Origin: Puffinus mauretanicus
Lineage: Eukaryota; Chordata; Aves; Procellariiformes; Procellariidae
Assembly: GCA_023333565.1 (NCBI GenBank)
Contig: JAJKFH010002311.1
Span: forward strand, 186,001 to 250,000
DNA: 64,000 nt
Reading direction: 5' to 3'
The translations under genes were made by a program, and so were the position numbers. Shown piece by piece: positions 12,451-25,056 of the stretch. The notes under the pieces were generated by a model that worked only from the letters and a program-made list of their open reading frames with translations, ran no database searches and had not been told where the DNA came from. Numbering within the stretch: the first letter of the stretch is position 1; the number at the start of each line of letters is the position of its first letter.

Positions 12451-15400
12451 CATTCCATTTTATGTGCATAGCTCCTGTTTACTAAGGTGTCACTATACGA
12501 AGGATGAAATTTGATCCATACAAGAGTTCTTTCCTACCATTTTTCTTATATAAAATGTGGAGGATACGAAGAGTGAAATAGAAATCTGAGGAATGGAATC
12601 TTTTCTATGTGGAAAGAGTGAAAGACCAACTGCAAAACTGAAGGAATAATAACTTACAACAGAGGCAAAAACAGGGCTATGTTCGGAAGTTTTTCACACT
12701 GGGAAGATTTAACAAACAGTAAGAAGCTATAGTTTGGCTCTGCAATACCTTAATTATGAAATTTTTCAATTAAGAACAACCATTTTGGCAAAAAAAGGGG
12801 TTAAATATTCTGTGCATGAAGATCTCACTAGTGTATTAGGAAAATTGTTTTATTCTGTTTCAAAATGATATGGGCCTACAAGGGTTTGTGAGTGGTATAA
12901 ATCCCTTCGGAAGAATAAACCTTTTTTGCAGCTGGTTAATTTTGATCATAAATACATTACATGTTCAGCAAAGCTCATTTAGAAAGCCTGTTTGAAAAGG
13001 CTCAAAAAACACAATTACTTTTTTTTATTTAAAGTAGATTTCAAAAGCCAGTTTCACCAGTCAGTTCAAACTGAATACTTTCAAATCAGGGTTCATTTAC
13101 ATGACATGGAAGAGGCTCACCTGAATCAGTTCTCGTTCTTTTTGTTTCCTCCACACTTAAAATCAGAATAGTATGAACTTTACATGAAAAGAAAAATAAC
13201 ACAGAGGAGGATCATGGTGCACATGTAAAGTAAGTGGGGAGAATCGAGTGGATTGGGAAGAACTTTCTCTTCCTCATTTGGATGGCCTAAGGCCTCACGT
13301 TATCCAGCTAATTTATCACAAACCTCAGGGTAAAGTCAGTTGGAGTTTTGAGGGAGAGGGGAAACCAGACCCTCAGTTGAGGATGGAGTTAGAGCAAAAG
13401 ATTCTGATCTGAAAAATCTGATGCTATAAGGTACAGAGGTTTAAAAAGGAACTACTGAGGCACCAGTCCAGGGAGACCCCAATTCTGCCACCCTCTGGAA
13501 CCCTGATATGTAACGATTTTCCTTCCCTAGATTCCAGCTTCAGAACGGTTGCACTAATGGCCATTCACATATGAGAACTTGAGTCGTATCTTTATGGCTT
13601 TACTCCAGCTCTATCTTTAATGAGCATATAATCAATACTCTTAAACTGACTTGGGGTTGGCTATTTCATCTATGGAAAAATCCTGTTACAATCTGCCAGC
13701 TGTGGGCATGGCTTACTTAGTTTAAAACTTTCAGACAAATCTGGGTCAAAGATTTAGGCCGGATCATTTTATGGAGAAAACTGACACGTATGCAACAATA
13801 TAACTGAATTTATCCCCTTGCTATGACCTATTAATTTCAGTCAATCTATGCTGACTTATATCAGTTTAGGATATGACCATATAATTTTTGAGAGGAAATT
13901 GCTACAGGAATTCTTGGGCTCGAAGCAGGCAAAGCTGGTATTTACCTGTTTATCCCAGATTACTACAGCATTCAAGGGGCATCAACCTTCACAAACATTG
14001 AAGGAAGCACATTTACCAGCGCTAATACCACAATATAATAGACAAAGGTTGAGGCATATGTAGTGCTAGGACAATTTAAATCACAGAAGGGAAAATGCTG
14101 TGACCCTTGTAAGTCAATGGCTAGTGGTTAAAGATTACTTGTTCTGGTCATTCTGACTACTAGATAGAGAAAGATTAACTTAGAGCAGTATAAAGTAGAG
14201 CAAAGGTATTTAACCTGGAAACCATGATCTCTTCTGATTTCTAGTGGGGCTCAGTAAACGAAATTGATTTGAGTTTCCCAATCACCAAACTCATTCCATC
14301 AGTTCTAGATCATCCTGGCATTCCCCATAACGATTCACCATCTGACACATCCGACACGAAGAATTCAGGTTGAGGATTATCTTCAGATTAAGGGTGTAAA
14401 GTCTAACAATGTACCGGCCACGAAATTTCTGTTTCCCCAGCAAAACAGCTGTGGATAGAATTTAAGCAATTTTGATGTAAGCAGATGGCTAACAGATAAA
14501 ACTTACGTTTATTTACCTGTCCCTAGGAGGGAACTCCCCACCCCCCAAGACAACTACTCCCTCTCCAAACACTGTTATTTGGCTCCTTAGCGCTAAGTCT
14601 TTTGCCCAGGCCAGCAATACTACTTCATTAGCCTGAGAAATTAACTGTCCATAGTGGTTATCAAAGGCACAGAACTTCCTTTTTCCTGTCAACCACTGCT
14701 GCAGCCGACACATTTCAGGCAGAGCATTAATCCTATAAGTCACAAGCCACAGCAAAATAAACTGCTTAGTAGTGGACACTTACAAAGAACATAAGATTTT
14801 TTAACTTCCCTTCCTTCCTACATTTTACCAGGAGGTCGATAGGCCTCCCTCTCCACATACAGCCGGCTGCGAGCACCGAGTAGCATGACCATAAACCTGC
14901 CCTGCCCCTACGTTATATACAGTATTTTTCTGGATTTGGGTCAGGGAATCAATTCGCTACGCTGCTGTATAGTGATTTCTTTTTGTCTGGCAGCCACTAA
15001 ATGCATGGAATTTAGTCAATATGCCGTAAATGGTGCTCTGATCAGAGAAATGTGTATCACAGCCTCTCTCTTGTCCATGACTTCAGTCTCTCCGTACCAC
15101 ATTAGGTACTGACATGCTAGACATGGGCGATACAGGCAGTTTAATCTTTGAACAGTAAATAAAGGCAAGTCATTTCAAGACTATTGCCCTAAAGAATTTT
15201 GGATTCCAAGGCCCAGTAGGATTATTATCTTTAGGAATCGCCATAGTAAATCAAACCTTTGCTCAGCGGTGGCCTGTGCCACCTACCTCAGAAAAGACGG
15301 AAAACCCACTCAGCATTTGCTACTCTTTTTTGTTACAGATTAATTTACTTTAATGTCTTACTAACTTCTGCTCATATGTATTTAAGTATGATGTATCTGC

Positions 15401-15761
15401 ATGATAGCTTTAAACTCAGCACAGGTCTCCAGAGCTTTACCTGCAGGATTTACCCCACACAGCAGCCACGACGCAGTCAATACGCCGCAGTGGATTTGAG
15501 CATCCACTACCTTTTCTTTTGCGCCACGTGAGCTGCACATGAAACAGAGCAGACAAAGCACAACATGAAGGTCTTTGATGCAGATGAGGATAAGCAGCTT
15601 TATTCATTTTTTATATTTGCAAGTAAAAAACCTGTTTAAATCCTCTTCTCAGAACTTAAGAGACTTTAGTGGCCTGAAATCTGTCCATCGCCAGTCTAAT
15701 CACCTCAAAGAAGACACAGAGCACCACATGCTCATGGAGCAGAGGCCCCACGCTTCACCCC
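12451..15761. other. Intergenic, no gene recognised
   Basis: The sequence is AT-rich to about 14480, with no motif I can assign. From about 14500 to 15540 the texture changes to a higher CpG frequency, a TATATAA on the minus strand (14919-14913) and an AATAAA near 14510 on the same strand. An 88-codon minus frame (14779-14513) matches no family I know. This could be an old LTR-like element or a non-coding transcript. Confidence 0.35.
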
Positions 15762-16160
15762 GTGAAGAGCGGCCTCGCCAGCCGGCTGAGACCCCATCCG
15801 CCTCCGGCTGCTGAAGGGCAATGGCCTGAGTGGGGTGGGGCGGGGCAGGCTGGGGGCGGGGCCTTCCAGAAGGGGGCGGGCCCCAGGCAGGGGCAGCAGA
15901 ACCTTCTAGAAGGGGCAGGGCTCAGGGCCCCTGGTCTCCGCTGAGGCAGTGCATGTTCTCTCTCTGCGTGTTGACCGTTCCCTTGGGCGCTGTCTCGCCA
16001 GAGGCGGCTGGGCCTGCGGGCGCCCCTTGCTGTGCGTGCTCAGAGGCCGTGGCGAGTGCTGCTGGCGCAGGGCCGGCAGCGCGGGGGCCGCGGCTGCAGA
16101 GCCGTCCTTGCCAGCCTCGCCCAAGCACCGGGAACCAAAGTGTCCCTTTCTGGAAGGAAA
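15762..16160. promoter_or_regulatory. GC-rich island with Sp1 and heat-shock-type sites
   Basis: This segment is strongly GC- and CpG-rich against an AT-rich background. It carries three GC boxes (GGGGCGGGG near 15837-15845, GGGGGCGGGGCC near 15852-15862, GGGGGCGGGCC near 15872-15882). It also has three nTTCnnGAAn cores (15864-15871, 15904-15911, 16148-16155), the paired inverted unit bound by heat-shock factors. The first two cores sit in an imperfect 20-bp direct repeat with 40-bp spacing. No recognised gene starts here, and the open frames across it in several phases are side effects of GC content. It may be the promoter of an unannotated transcript or a distal element. Confidence 0.5.
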
Positions 16161-18947
16161 GGTCAGACTGTCTGGGGGGGTGAAGCATTGCACAGGTGAA
16201 TTCAACTCCAGCGGCCAGCACCGAAGCAGTTAGTGAAAAGACTGTGGTAGAGAGCATTAGAAATAGGGTGGAAAGGGTGCTCCGTACCTTTTGCTTGCTG
16301 TAGCCAACTATAAGTAATCATTATTTATTTAAACTTCTCAGTCATTGGTGAAGTTCATTCTAGATGTGAGTAGTCACAATGCGCTTTCCGCCTGCCTCCC
16401 CTTGTGCTTCAGGTGAAACCTTTCAGCTTACACAATTAAAAATGATTCAGTATAGACTTTCACACACTTTTTATTATTTTTGCTCTTTTGATAAAAATTG
16501 CAGACTTAAAAATTGGTTTGGCATGTTGACAAAATCATTAAGACAATGTTTTTATAACTCCATGCTGAAACTTTAACCTACTCTTCCTCTGCCAGTTTGA
16601 CCTGGCTCTGGCCAAATGGTGACTGGAAAAGAACTCCCTACAGCTGGCCTATATAGTAACAGTGCATAAAGTAAAAGCCAAGAAGTAGCCAAGATAAGGC
16701 TACTTAAATACAGTTTGGTAAGGTGTTTTTTTTTCCTTTTCTATGTTCCCCTGCACCTATTCCCCCAATTAAACAGAAAAATGGTGTGGCTATAATGTCA
16801 ATGTTTTGGAGACAAAGAGTAGTGACAAAAAAAAATTGTCATCAAGTGTTTTGTGTGACATTGCAGACACTTTCCTTTACACAGCTATGATATTTAGTCT
16901 AATCAGATAGTTTACTAACTCGTTTACTATCCTATGCAGCATGAAATTGAATTTCACGTGGTTATTCCAGTCCTGGATGCCATAGCTCTGCTGAACTGAA
17001 GTATTTTTCACAAAATCATGATTTCAAGACCTCAGAGAAAATGAATCTGCTGTTTCTTTTTCTAGTCTGTCTCTACGGGTAATCACTGTTCCTGTCAACA
17101 GAATGTATCTGTAGGGGAGGGTATAGGCTTCTCAGGTGCAGCTGGTCTTTATTTGCTTAGATAAATGCAGGTGCTGAGTGTCAGGCATCGTAAGTTCTCT
17201 TTATGTGTTAAAAGAGATTTCTACAGTGAAAAGAGAAAAAGGACTAAAGCAAGGAGAAAAGGAAGGCAGCTGGTCCTGTAAAAGAGTTGAAGAGCTCTCT
17301 CCCTCTTTCAACAAGAAAAGTTTATTTGTTAATACTATGGAAGGGATTTTCTTTCAGTAAGCAGAAGCTGGTTTTCAGTTGGAAGCCTGAATGGCTATAG
17401 CATTTGTTAACTGGCCAGTGATAACTGAGCACTTCACATGTTGCAGATAACTTGCATATAGAAACAACAGGTGAGTGAAATATGGATCTTGAGTGCAAGA
17501 TAAAATGAAGCAGTAGCAATTTCTGGCCTAGCATTGAGAAATGCAACATTATTTAACAAAAATATTGAAAGAGGAACTATTAATCTACTTTAGAGGCTGT
17601 AGAAACAGGGTTTGGGAGTTACACAGGTGTTTAGACAAATAGGAAATTAGTAAGTCTTCATTAAGATCAGGTGTGAGGGTGACTCAGGGACCTTTCTAGA
17701 GACTTTTGAGTCTGTAAAGTACTCGGTGTGGCTAGGTCTTCAGAATAGTCTCTGTTAAATTGGAGAAGCCTACCTATTGTTCTGGGTGTTAAATTTACTG
17801 GGCAGTAACAGCTCTGGAGTTCTTGAGGCTGCTCTTCTGGACTGACTCGGCTGGAGTGAGGAAGCTTATAACTGACGAGTAAGTAGACTTCTAATCTTTG
17901 GTGGTAATGGGATGACTCTGAAGTTCCAGTACTCAGCAATTAAAATAGGAGGTGTTGCTCCCTTGGCATGTATTAGATTTGATGCCCTTTATAGTATGGA
18001 CATCTATGGGAAATGAGCTGGATCAGAAGTAAATCACCAGAAAACTTGCCCCCCCCATCTTCATGCTATCTCTGAGGGTAGAATAAAAAAAAAGGGTGTG
18101 GTTAATGGAATTGGAGGTGGCCTTGTGTTTCAGCCTGGGCAAGTGTGATGGTGTCCGGTCACTTCTGCCGTTATTGTGTGCAGAATGGCAGGGCGGCTTT
18201 CTGGGTGAGGTTGTTCAGGGCAGAATAACAGGGCCTTTTCCAGATCAGCTCTTGGAAATTGGTGAGTTTGCAGTCTACTAACTAAGCAGTGTGGCACAGA
18301 GCTCCCAAAAATATTTTGCTGGGGTTGATGGACTAGGCTAAGGCATTCATGTCGCAGCAATTTAGAAGGTCTAGGCCTTACTAAATACCTGCTTGATGTT
18401 TATGCTAGCATCTGCAGCATATGCACTGATAGAAGAACTTAGCTGTACGTGAAACAGGAATGTTGACACTGGAGTCCCAGTAGCTGAGACAAGAGGTCGT
18501 CTTCCCCCTTGTTTGTGAGTCCTCCTCGATGGAGACCTTTTATTGAAAGGTTGGAGGATAGCTACAGAATGCCAGATCTCATGCAGCGTCAAGGGATCCT
18601 CAGTCAAAATGTGGTCTGGTGTGTTGTGAAGCTGAGAAGAGGCTAGATTTAGATGAGTTTTGCTGAGGAGCTATTACAGCCCATGCAGTGTTTTGACGCT
18701 CAGTATTTAATGATGCATCAGGTGGCTGAACATCACCCTCACTGAGGCAGAGCAGATTCGTAACAAATGGCAGGGCCCACTTGGAGTCCTGAGTATGTCA
18801 TGCTACGCATGGATCATGAGACTTGTTTAGCAGGGCAGTGTTAACGGTGTAAAGGTTAACCTCATGGGCTTGTTACCCTGTCCAGTAGGCAATGGGTGGT
18901 AGCGTATGTCCAATGCTTTTTTGGTGTAGTGCCCTACAACTCTCTAA

Positions 18948-18966
18948 TTTTTTTTTTTTTTTTTTT
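18948..18966 (+). repeat. Poly(T) run, 19 nt
   Basis: Uninterrupted T run on the plus strand. Confidence 0.9.
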
Positions 18967-19525
18967 AAAGTGAGTATTCTCAACAAAGCTTCAGGGCATG
19001 CTTTTGCTGGTGTTTGAGAATAAAGAACATCCTATCCTCTACCTCATCATGAAATATCTGGCATGAAAACAAACATTCAATAATATGGTTGTTCCTTGTG
19101 CATATTCTTATAATACACCATTGATATGTGACTCTGTGCAAACGTGGGCTTGTTTTCAAAAGAAGGAGCTTGAGCTCAGTGTAAAAGGGAAGAGTTTCTC
19201 ATTGTCTTGTTGGGTGGGGAGGGGAGATAAGTGATTGAATGCATGAGCTCTTTAAGAAAAACACCTAGCTTTTTTTAAGCTACTAGGAATTGGATGCAAA
19301 AATAGGAATTAGCTGCCTATGTAATCACATATCAATTCAGATCACCAGAGCTTTAAATCTATTGCCATGACCTCGCTAGTTTTCCAGGTTATACAATGTT
19401 CTGCTCAGAATACAGTTAAAAGAAAAATTGAGACTTCTTTTTTTCAGTGCTTCACTTCTTAATATCTCATTGCATTGGTATTAGTGTTTGAAAGAGGAAC
19501 TAGTTTGCTGGTCAAACTCATTTCC

Positions 19526-19548
19526 TTTTTTTTTTTTTTTTTTTTTTG
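19526..19548 (+). repeat. Poly(T) run, 23 nt
   Basis: Uninterrupted T run on the plus strand, the longest homopolymer noticed in the window. Confidence 0.9.
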
Positions 19549-21389
19549 AAATGGAAAAATGAAGATCTACTTGTGAAAGAGAGGAGTTTTTTTTAAAAGG
19601 AAAAAAAAGTGGGGGAGGAGGGAGGAAAATTCTGTTTGCTTTGCAACAAATGCCTAGTTTAAATATCTATGTCTTGAAAAAAATTTTTTGGCGATACTGC
19701 TGAGATGTTTCAGTAGCTTTTTTTGGACCAATTTTTGCTGTATTAGTCTATAATAGTCCCTATAGGGATTATATTTCATAGCCACTGTATAGTCCCCATA
19801 ATGCAATATGACACCCTTCTTTTGCTGAATCATTGATATAATCTTGCTGTTGTTTCTCAGAACACAAATCATATATCCAAGCTACAATTTTCTCTACGTC
19901 ATGTGAGCTTTTTAAAATACATGTTTAGTCTTGGAGGAGTCCTCTTCAGCTGAAGAAGCTTGAATTTTCTGTTTGTTTGGGTTTTTAAATTTATTTTAAA
20001 AGCTAAAAATTTCTATTGGCACTAAAATAAAACAACACTTTCCAACCTCTTGTTATTTTTCTGTTGTATTGGAAATCAATTCAACACATGCAATTCTTGT
20101 TTTAGTAATCTCAATGAATTAATTTTTATTTTTATTAAATAGGAGATAGGCTTGAGTTCACATAAAGATCAAGTAAAAATTAGTTATTTTCATGTCCAAG
20201 TGAAGACTCTGAAACTATGCAATTTGCAGTCATTTCAGCATTATTTACTTTCAAGGCTTATTCAGGGATTCGGAGATTATTCTCTCTGCTTACCAAGTAA
20301 AAAAAAAAAATTGTTTTTAATTTTATGTTTGCAGGATAAATTCTGTATGAAATGAAATTTAGAACTCACCTGCTGTTCTTAGAACACTCCTGAAAACTTG
20401 TTTTTCTTCTGAGGAAGTTTATTATGACTGGAAAAAACAAAACGCCACATATACAAATCTTAATCTATATCCGCAGTGGAAAGTGGGTTATTTCCTCCAG
20501 ATATTAGCTGATGTTTTTCCAACTTACATTAGAACATTATCCTACTGTCTATGTTATGCAGCTTCCTTTGATATTGTGCGGTAGGAATGGCACTGTACAA
20601 AGGTGGCATTTGTATCTGCTGTGCCAAAGCCACAGACTGCATGTGCTGCTCTGGGGTCAGAACTGGACCCTTTCCGTGGAGCTGGGCTTTGTTAAAGATT
20701 ACTCAGTTTGAAACGTATCAAGCACAAGCCTTCTCTTAGATTTGATTATTACTGAGAGTATTATTTCTCCAGGACTTGTCAGTCTGGGCTGTTGTTTACC
20801 CTTGTGATAGGGCTTCATTTCTCAGGGTGGCATTTGGAAAGGTCTGTTCTCTAGAAAAATTCATTGCAATTTCAACACCTGTCAAGAGGTTCGGTCACTG
20901 GGAGCCTGTTCTGTTGCAGCTGTTAGATTCTGTTAGGTTTTAGGAGCACAGTGCTGTTCTTCTGTGCCTCTGGCATAAAAGAGGTTGTAACTGCAATACT
21001 CGGACTCTCTCGGCAGACTGACAATGTGCTGAACTGAGGTATGCTCTAATGCTGCATGGTCACTGATGCAGAGAGGAATGTACGCTTTAATGTTGTGAAA
21101 TATGCCTTCTGGTGGGGAAAATGCACAGGCGTTTTCAGTGTGACTGGTAAATCAAGGTATGGTATTCTCATGGATAGCTTATTAGAGCTATTTCACATAT
21201 GTGAACTTGAGAATGTTAAATATTAATCATTCTTATCAGCCCTCTGTGAGCAGTAAGCCAGCGCTCTGTTTTAACTTCAGGTAAATGAACAAATGCTCTG
21301 GGATGATTCATGAAACTAAGTGGTTTGTGTAGCAAGATTCAGTTTGTTTCACAATTCTTAAATGCTAGTGGAACATAAAGTCCCATTTT

Positions 21390-22975
21390 AATTTAGGATT
21401 GGTGAGTAACTCAACCAGACACAAGAACCATACTGCTGTGACAAGCAAGTCTGGGAAATTACTGAAGTTTGTGAAGATAGCTTCTCATCACAAGTACTCA
21501 GTGAGCCAACTAGGAACGATGCCCTCCTAGACTTACTTGTGAATACAGGGGGACTCGTGGGCAGTGTGATGGTAGGTGGCTGTTTTGGCCACAATGATCA
21601 TGAAATGGTGGAGTTTAAAATTTTTGGTGTAATGAGAAAAGGGTCAGCACAGCTGTTACCCTGGATTTCAAGAGAGCAAACTTTAAGCTACCCAGGGAGC
21701 TAGTTAGCAATGTCCCCTGAGAAACTGCTTTTGAGGGCTTAGAGGTCCATGAGTGTTAGTCAGTTTTTAAGAACCACCTTTTTCTGTTTTGTTTTGGGGT
21801 TGGTTGGTTGGTTGGTTTGGTTTTTTCCCCCTTTTTTTTTTAAAAAAAAAAAAAAAAGAACCTTGCACAGGAGCAGGCAATCCCATTGTGTCGAAAGTCA
21901 GGCAAGTGGGGCAGATGACCAGCTTGGCTGAACAGGGAACTCCTCTTGGATGATCTCTGGAAGCTAGGTCAGGCTTCGCAGGAAGATTACGGAACTGTGG
22001 TTTGCCAGCGGTGTTCCTCAGGGCTCAATCCTAGGGCCAGTGCCGTTCAACATTTTTATCAATGATCTGGATGCAGGAGTTGAATGCGCCATGAGCAAGT
22101 TTGCTGATGATACTAAACTGGGAGGTGCTGTTGACTCTCTCAAGGGACAAGAGGCCTTGCGGAGGGATCTAGATTGCCCAATGCTCCAATCTATCATCAA
22201 CTACATGAAATTGAACAAGTCCAAGTGCTGGATTCTGCATCTGGGACGGAGTAACACTGGGCACAAGTATGAATTGGGAGAGGAGTGGCTGGAGATCAGC
22301 CCTGCAGAAAAGGATCTGGGGGTGCTGGTCGACAGCAGGCTCAGTAGGAGCCAGCGGTGTCCTGGCAGCCAGGAGGGCAAACCGCACCCTGGGGTGCATC
22401 AAACACCGCGTGACCAGCCAGTCAAGAGAGGGGATTGTCCTGCTGTATTCGGCATTGGTGCGGCCTCACCTTGAGTACTGTGTGCAGTTCTGGGCCCCAC
22501 AACTTAGGAAGGATGTGGCGGTCCTTGGGTGTGTCCAGAGGAGGGCAACAAAGCTGGTGACAGGGCTGGAAGGCATGTCCTCTGAGGGGCAGCTGAGGAC
22601 TTTGGGCTTGTCTTGTTTAGAGAAAAGGAGGCTGAGGGGCGACCTCATTGCTCTCTGCAGCTTCCTGAGGACATGGACAGGGAGGTGCTGATCTCTTCTC
22701 CCTGGGATCCAGGGACAGGACGCCTCGAATGGCTCAAAGCTGCGTCAGGGGAGGTTTAGAGTTGGCATTAGGAAGCATTTCTTTACCGAGAGGGTGGTCA
22801 AACCCTGGAACAGGCTTCCTGGGGAGGTGGTCGATGCCCCAAGCCTGCCAGTGTTTAAGAGGCATTTGGACAATGCCCTTTATAACATGCTTTAACTTTT
22901 GGTCAGCCCTGAAGGGGTCAGGCAGTTGGACTAGATGATCACTGTAGGTCCCTTCCAGCTGAAATACTCTTTTCT
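21390..22975 (+). mobile_element. CR1 LINE, internally deleted and degenerate
   Basis: The copy keeps two separated parts of CR1 ORF2. The left part (about 21390-21980) encodes the end of the AP-type endonuclease, including a conserved N-D-H-E-M-V-E-F stretch near 21591-21610, and the start of the linker. The right part (about 22005-22975) resumes inside reverse transcriptase at G-V-P-Q-G-S-I-L-G-P, continues to the F-A-D-D catalytic motif (22100-22111) and the C-terminal [12 protein letters not shown] region, and ends with the CR1 3' UTR (TGATCACTGTAGGTCCCTTC near 22940). The N-terminal part of reverse transcriptase between them is missing. Frameshifts (for example near 22350) and stops make it inactive. 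A T10A15 tract (21832-21856) and G/T-rich filler expand the left part. Confidence 0.93.
21832..21856. repeat. T10A15 junction tract
   Basis: Ten T directly followed by fifteen A inside the CR1 copy. The tract is self-complementary and able to fold back. Confidence 0.85.
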
Positions 22976-23239
22976 AAAAGGTGTGTGCACAAGCTACCTT
23001 GGTTCTATATTGTAATATGCGTTAAGTGAAAGTAAGAAAAAATGGGATTTTGTTGAATTTGTGTGCTAATGTGATCTTGAGAAAACAAACTATGCCCAGA
23101 ATGGCACTGAAAAATCCAAGCAGGGTTAGTTATCTCTCTTTTAACCATGTCTGATTTCTTCCTATTGAAGCAATGAGAAAGTAGCATCACTCTATCAGCT
23201 GGTAGGACTACTGAGCATTAGCTGCACAGTAAGATCATA

Positions 23240-23450
23240 TGATCCTGGGATAATCCAGGTTGGAAGGGCTGTCAGGAAGTCTCTAGTCCAACCTCCTGCT
23301 CAAAACAGAATTAGCTGTAAGGTCAGACTAAGCTGGTCAGGGCTTTTTCCAGTTGGATCTTGAAATCCACCCCAGATGGAGACTGCACAACCTCTCTGGG
23401 CAACATGTTCTCAGCTTGAACAGATCTGATCCTGTAGATCAGCTGTGTGA
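23240..23450 (-). mobile_element. Old CR1 fragment, minus strand
   Basis: The sequence reads like a diverged reverse-complement CR1 3' region. It has AATCCAGGTTGGAAGG, then AGTCCAACCTCCTGCTC, and later ACAACCTCTCTGGGCAAC, which are hallmarks of the antisense CR1 end. It is more diverged than the other copies in the window. Confidence 0.8.
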
Positions 23451-24789
23451 CTACCAGATATCGAATAAAATAACATCAAACAACTGCTCTTTGACCTGAA
23501 ATATTCCCTAGGAAATTGGTAACGCTGTTGCCTATTTTTGGACCTACACACAGAACATCAGTTCTTTCTTTCAACTTTCTTATGTCAAACCACTTCAGAT
23601 GAGCTGCATTGTCAAAAAGCAACCTACTCAAATCAAGGGATGCTTTCTACAGAATGTGGCAGGTGCAGACACCTCTGTTTTGGAAGTCTGCAAGAAGTAA
23701 TGGATAGTGGCTAAAAGGCCTGGGTTCTTCTGTTTGCTGATTGAACAAAACCAGAATGTCTGAAGTGCACGTAGTGAAAATGACCATTTCTTCCATAAGG
23801 TTTTTACAGTCTTGGTAAAAGATGAATGAGAACTTGATGAAGAAGCTCAAGGAAACAATGAGAATTTGCATTATTTTAAATACACTAGCAGCCTACCTGC
23901 CATGCTGTCTTGTGGGGTTTTTTTTGTTTATTTTTGCTTCTGGGTGGGTCGTTTGTTTATTTTTGTAGTTTCAAAACAGAGGATTATGAAGGCTGCTAAT
24001 GCTTGGTTTTTGGGAGTACTGATGTGTCTGTTCTATCAGGTGTGAAAGAATGAAAGCACTTCATTAAAAATTGAACTGGTAGGCGATGGTTCCCTTTCTA
24101 AATGGTAGACAGCTGACATTTCAGTGTTGAACGAGAGTGGATAGTTAGTGTGAGGCTAGGCCACAGAGGCTTTGAGACGAGGAAGAGTTTATACTTGGGC
24201 TTGGGAAGATTTACAAAGAGTAAGATGATGTCATCAAAGCAGCAGCAGGTGAGAAACAGTTGAAACAACATTCAACATCATTTTTTCCCCTTGATTTTAC
24301 TTTTTAAGCCTGCTGTTTAGGAGGTTCCTTGGCACCACCACAATATGGGTAGTGATACTGCTTTCTAGGGGCCATAAAGAGGAAATGTCAAATGGCATAA
24401 TTGTTACTAAAAACTGATTAAAAGGAAGATCAGAGGTAGTAAGTAGGTAGTAATCACACACTCAATTTTCTGAAGTTATGTTCAGGCTTATTTCAAAATG
24501 TGAAGAATATTGACTGAGAAGTGAGTTATTTGTATTTTTACAGTTACTGTCTTAAAAGACATTAAGAGGGGGAAAAATTCTACTCTTGTAACTTTTTTCA
24601 GCTCTATCTCAGACTATGTTACATGCCCACAATACCAAAGTAGTCCGGAGGACAGCATCTCTCCTTTCCAGGACAGACCGCAAGGACTTTCAAACTTGCA
24701 TGATTTGTTATTTGTAAAATTCCAAGGCCGGGGGGGAATGTCTTGGGCTGTCCAGGCCTTTTTCTCAAACCTGTCTGCACTGCTGTAGG

Positions 24790-25056
24790 TTACAGTGATT
24801 CTTTGGGAGTAACAGGTTGAACAGAGTACGGGGTACTGCGGCAGCGCTCAGGAGGTGTAACAGCGAAGTGCCGGAGACTCTGAGGGACTGGCCAGAGGCT
24901 CCTTGTCAGGACCTGGCTGCGCTGCAACAGAGCACGTGGAGTGCGAAGAGAATTGTAACCACTTGTTGTGACCGTGGTTGTGATAGAAATTGGTGAATAT
25001 TCTGGGGAAAACCCCATGGCAGCACCACTGGCAGAAGAATTCCTGATGATTTCCAT
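24790..25056 (-). other. Unrecognised 88-codon open frame
   Basis: The frame starts at an ATG five codons after an in-frame stop and encodes a Ser/Thr/Pro/Arg-rich chain (for example S-I-T-T-T-V-T-T-S-G-Y-N-S-L-R-T-P). The local sequence is more GC-rich than its surroundings and has a second long overlapping frame (25168-24848). I recognise no family, signal peptide or membrane segment. It could be a decayed retrocopy, part of a non-coding transcript, or chance. Confidence 0.15.

Larger units (their letters stand above)
16161..21389. other. Intergenic, no gene recognised
   Basis: The stretch contains homopolymer runs (T19 at 18948-18966, T23 at 19526-19548). Several short minus-strand frames at 17667-18607 have no familiar motifs. 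No CR1 or LTR signature was recognised. Confidence 0.45.

Noticed and set aside
15830..16257. Several overlapping open frames of 94-117 codons on both strands
   Set aside because: They share one GC-rich island in which stop codons are scarce, and none has a recognisable motif.
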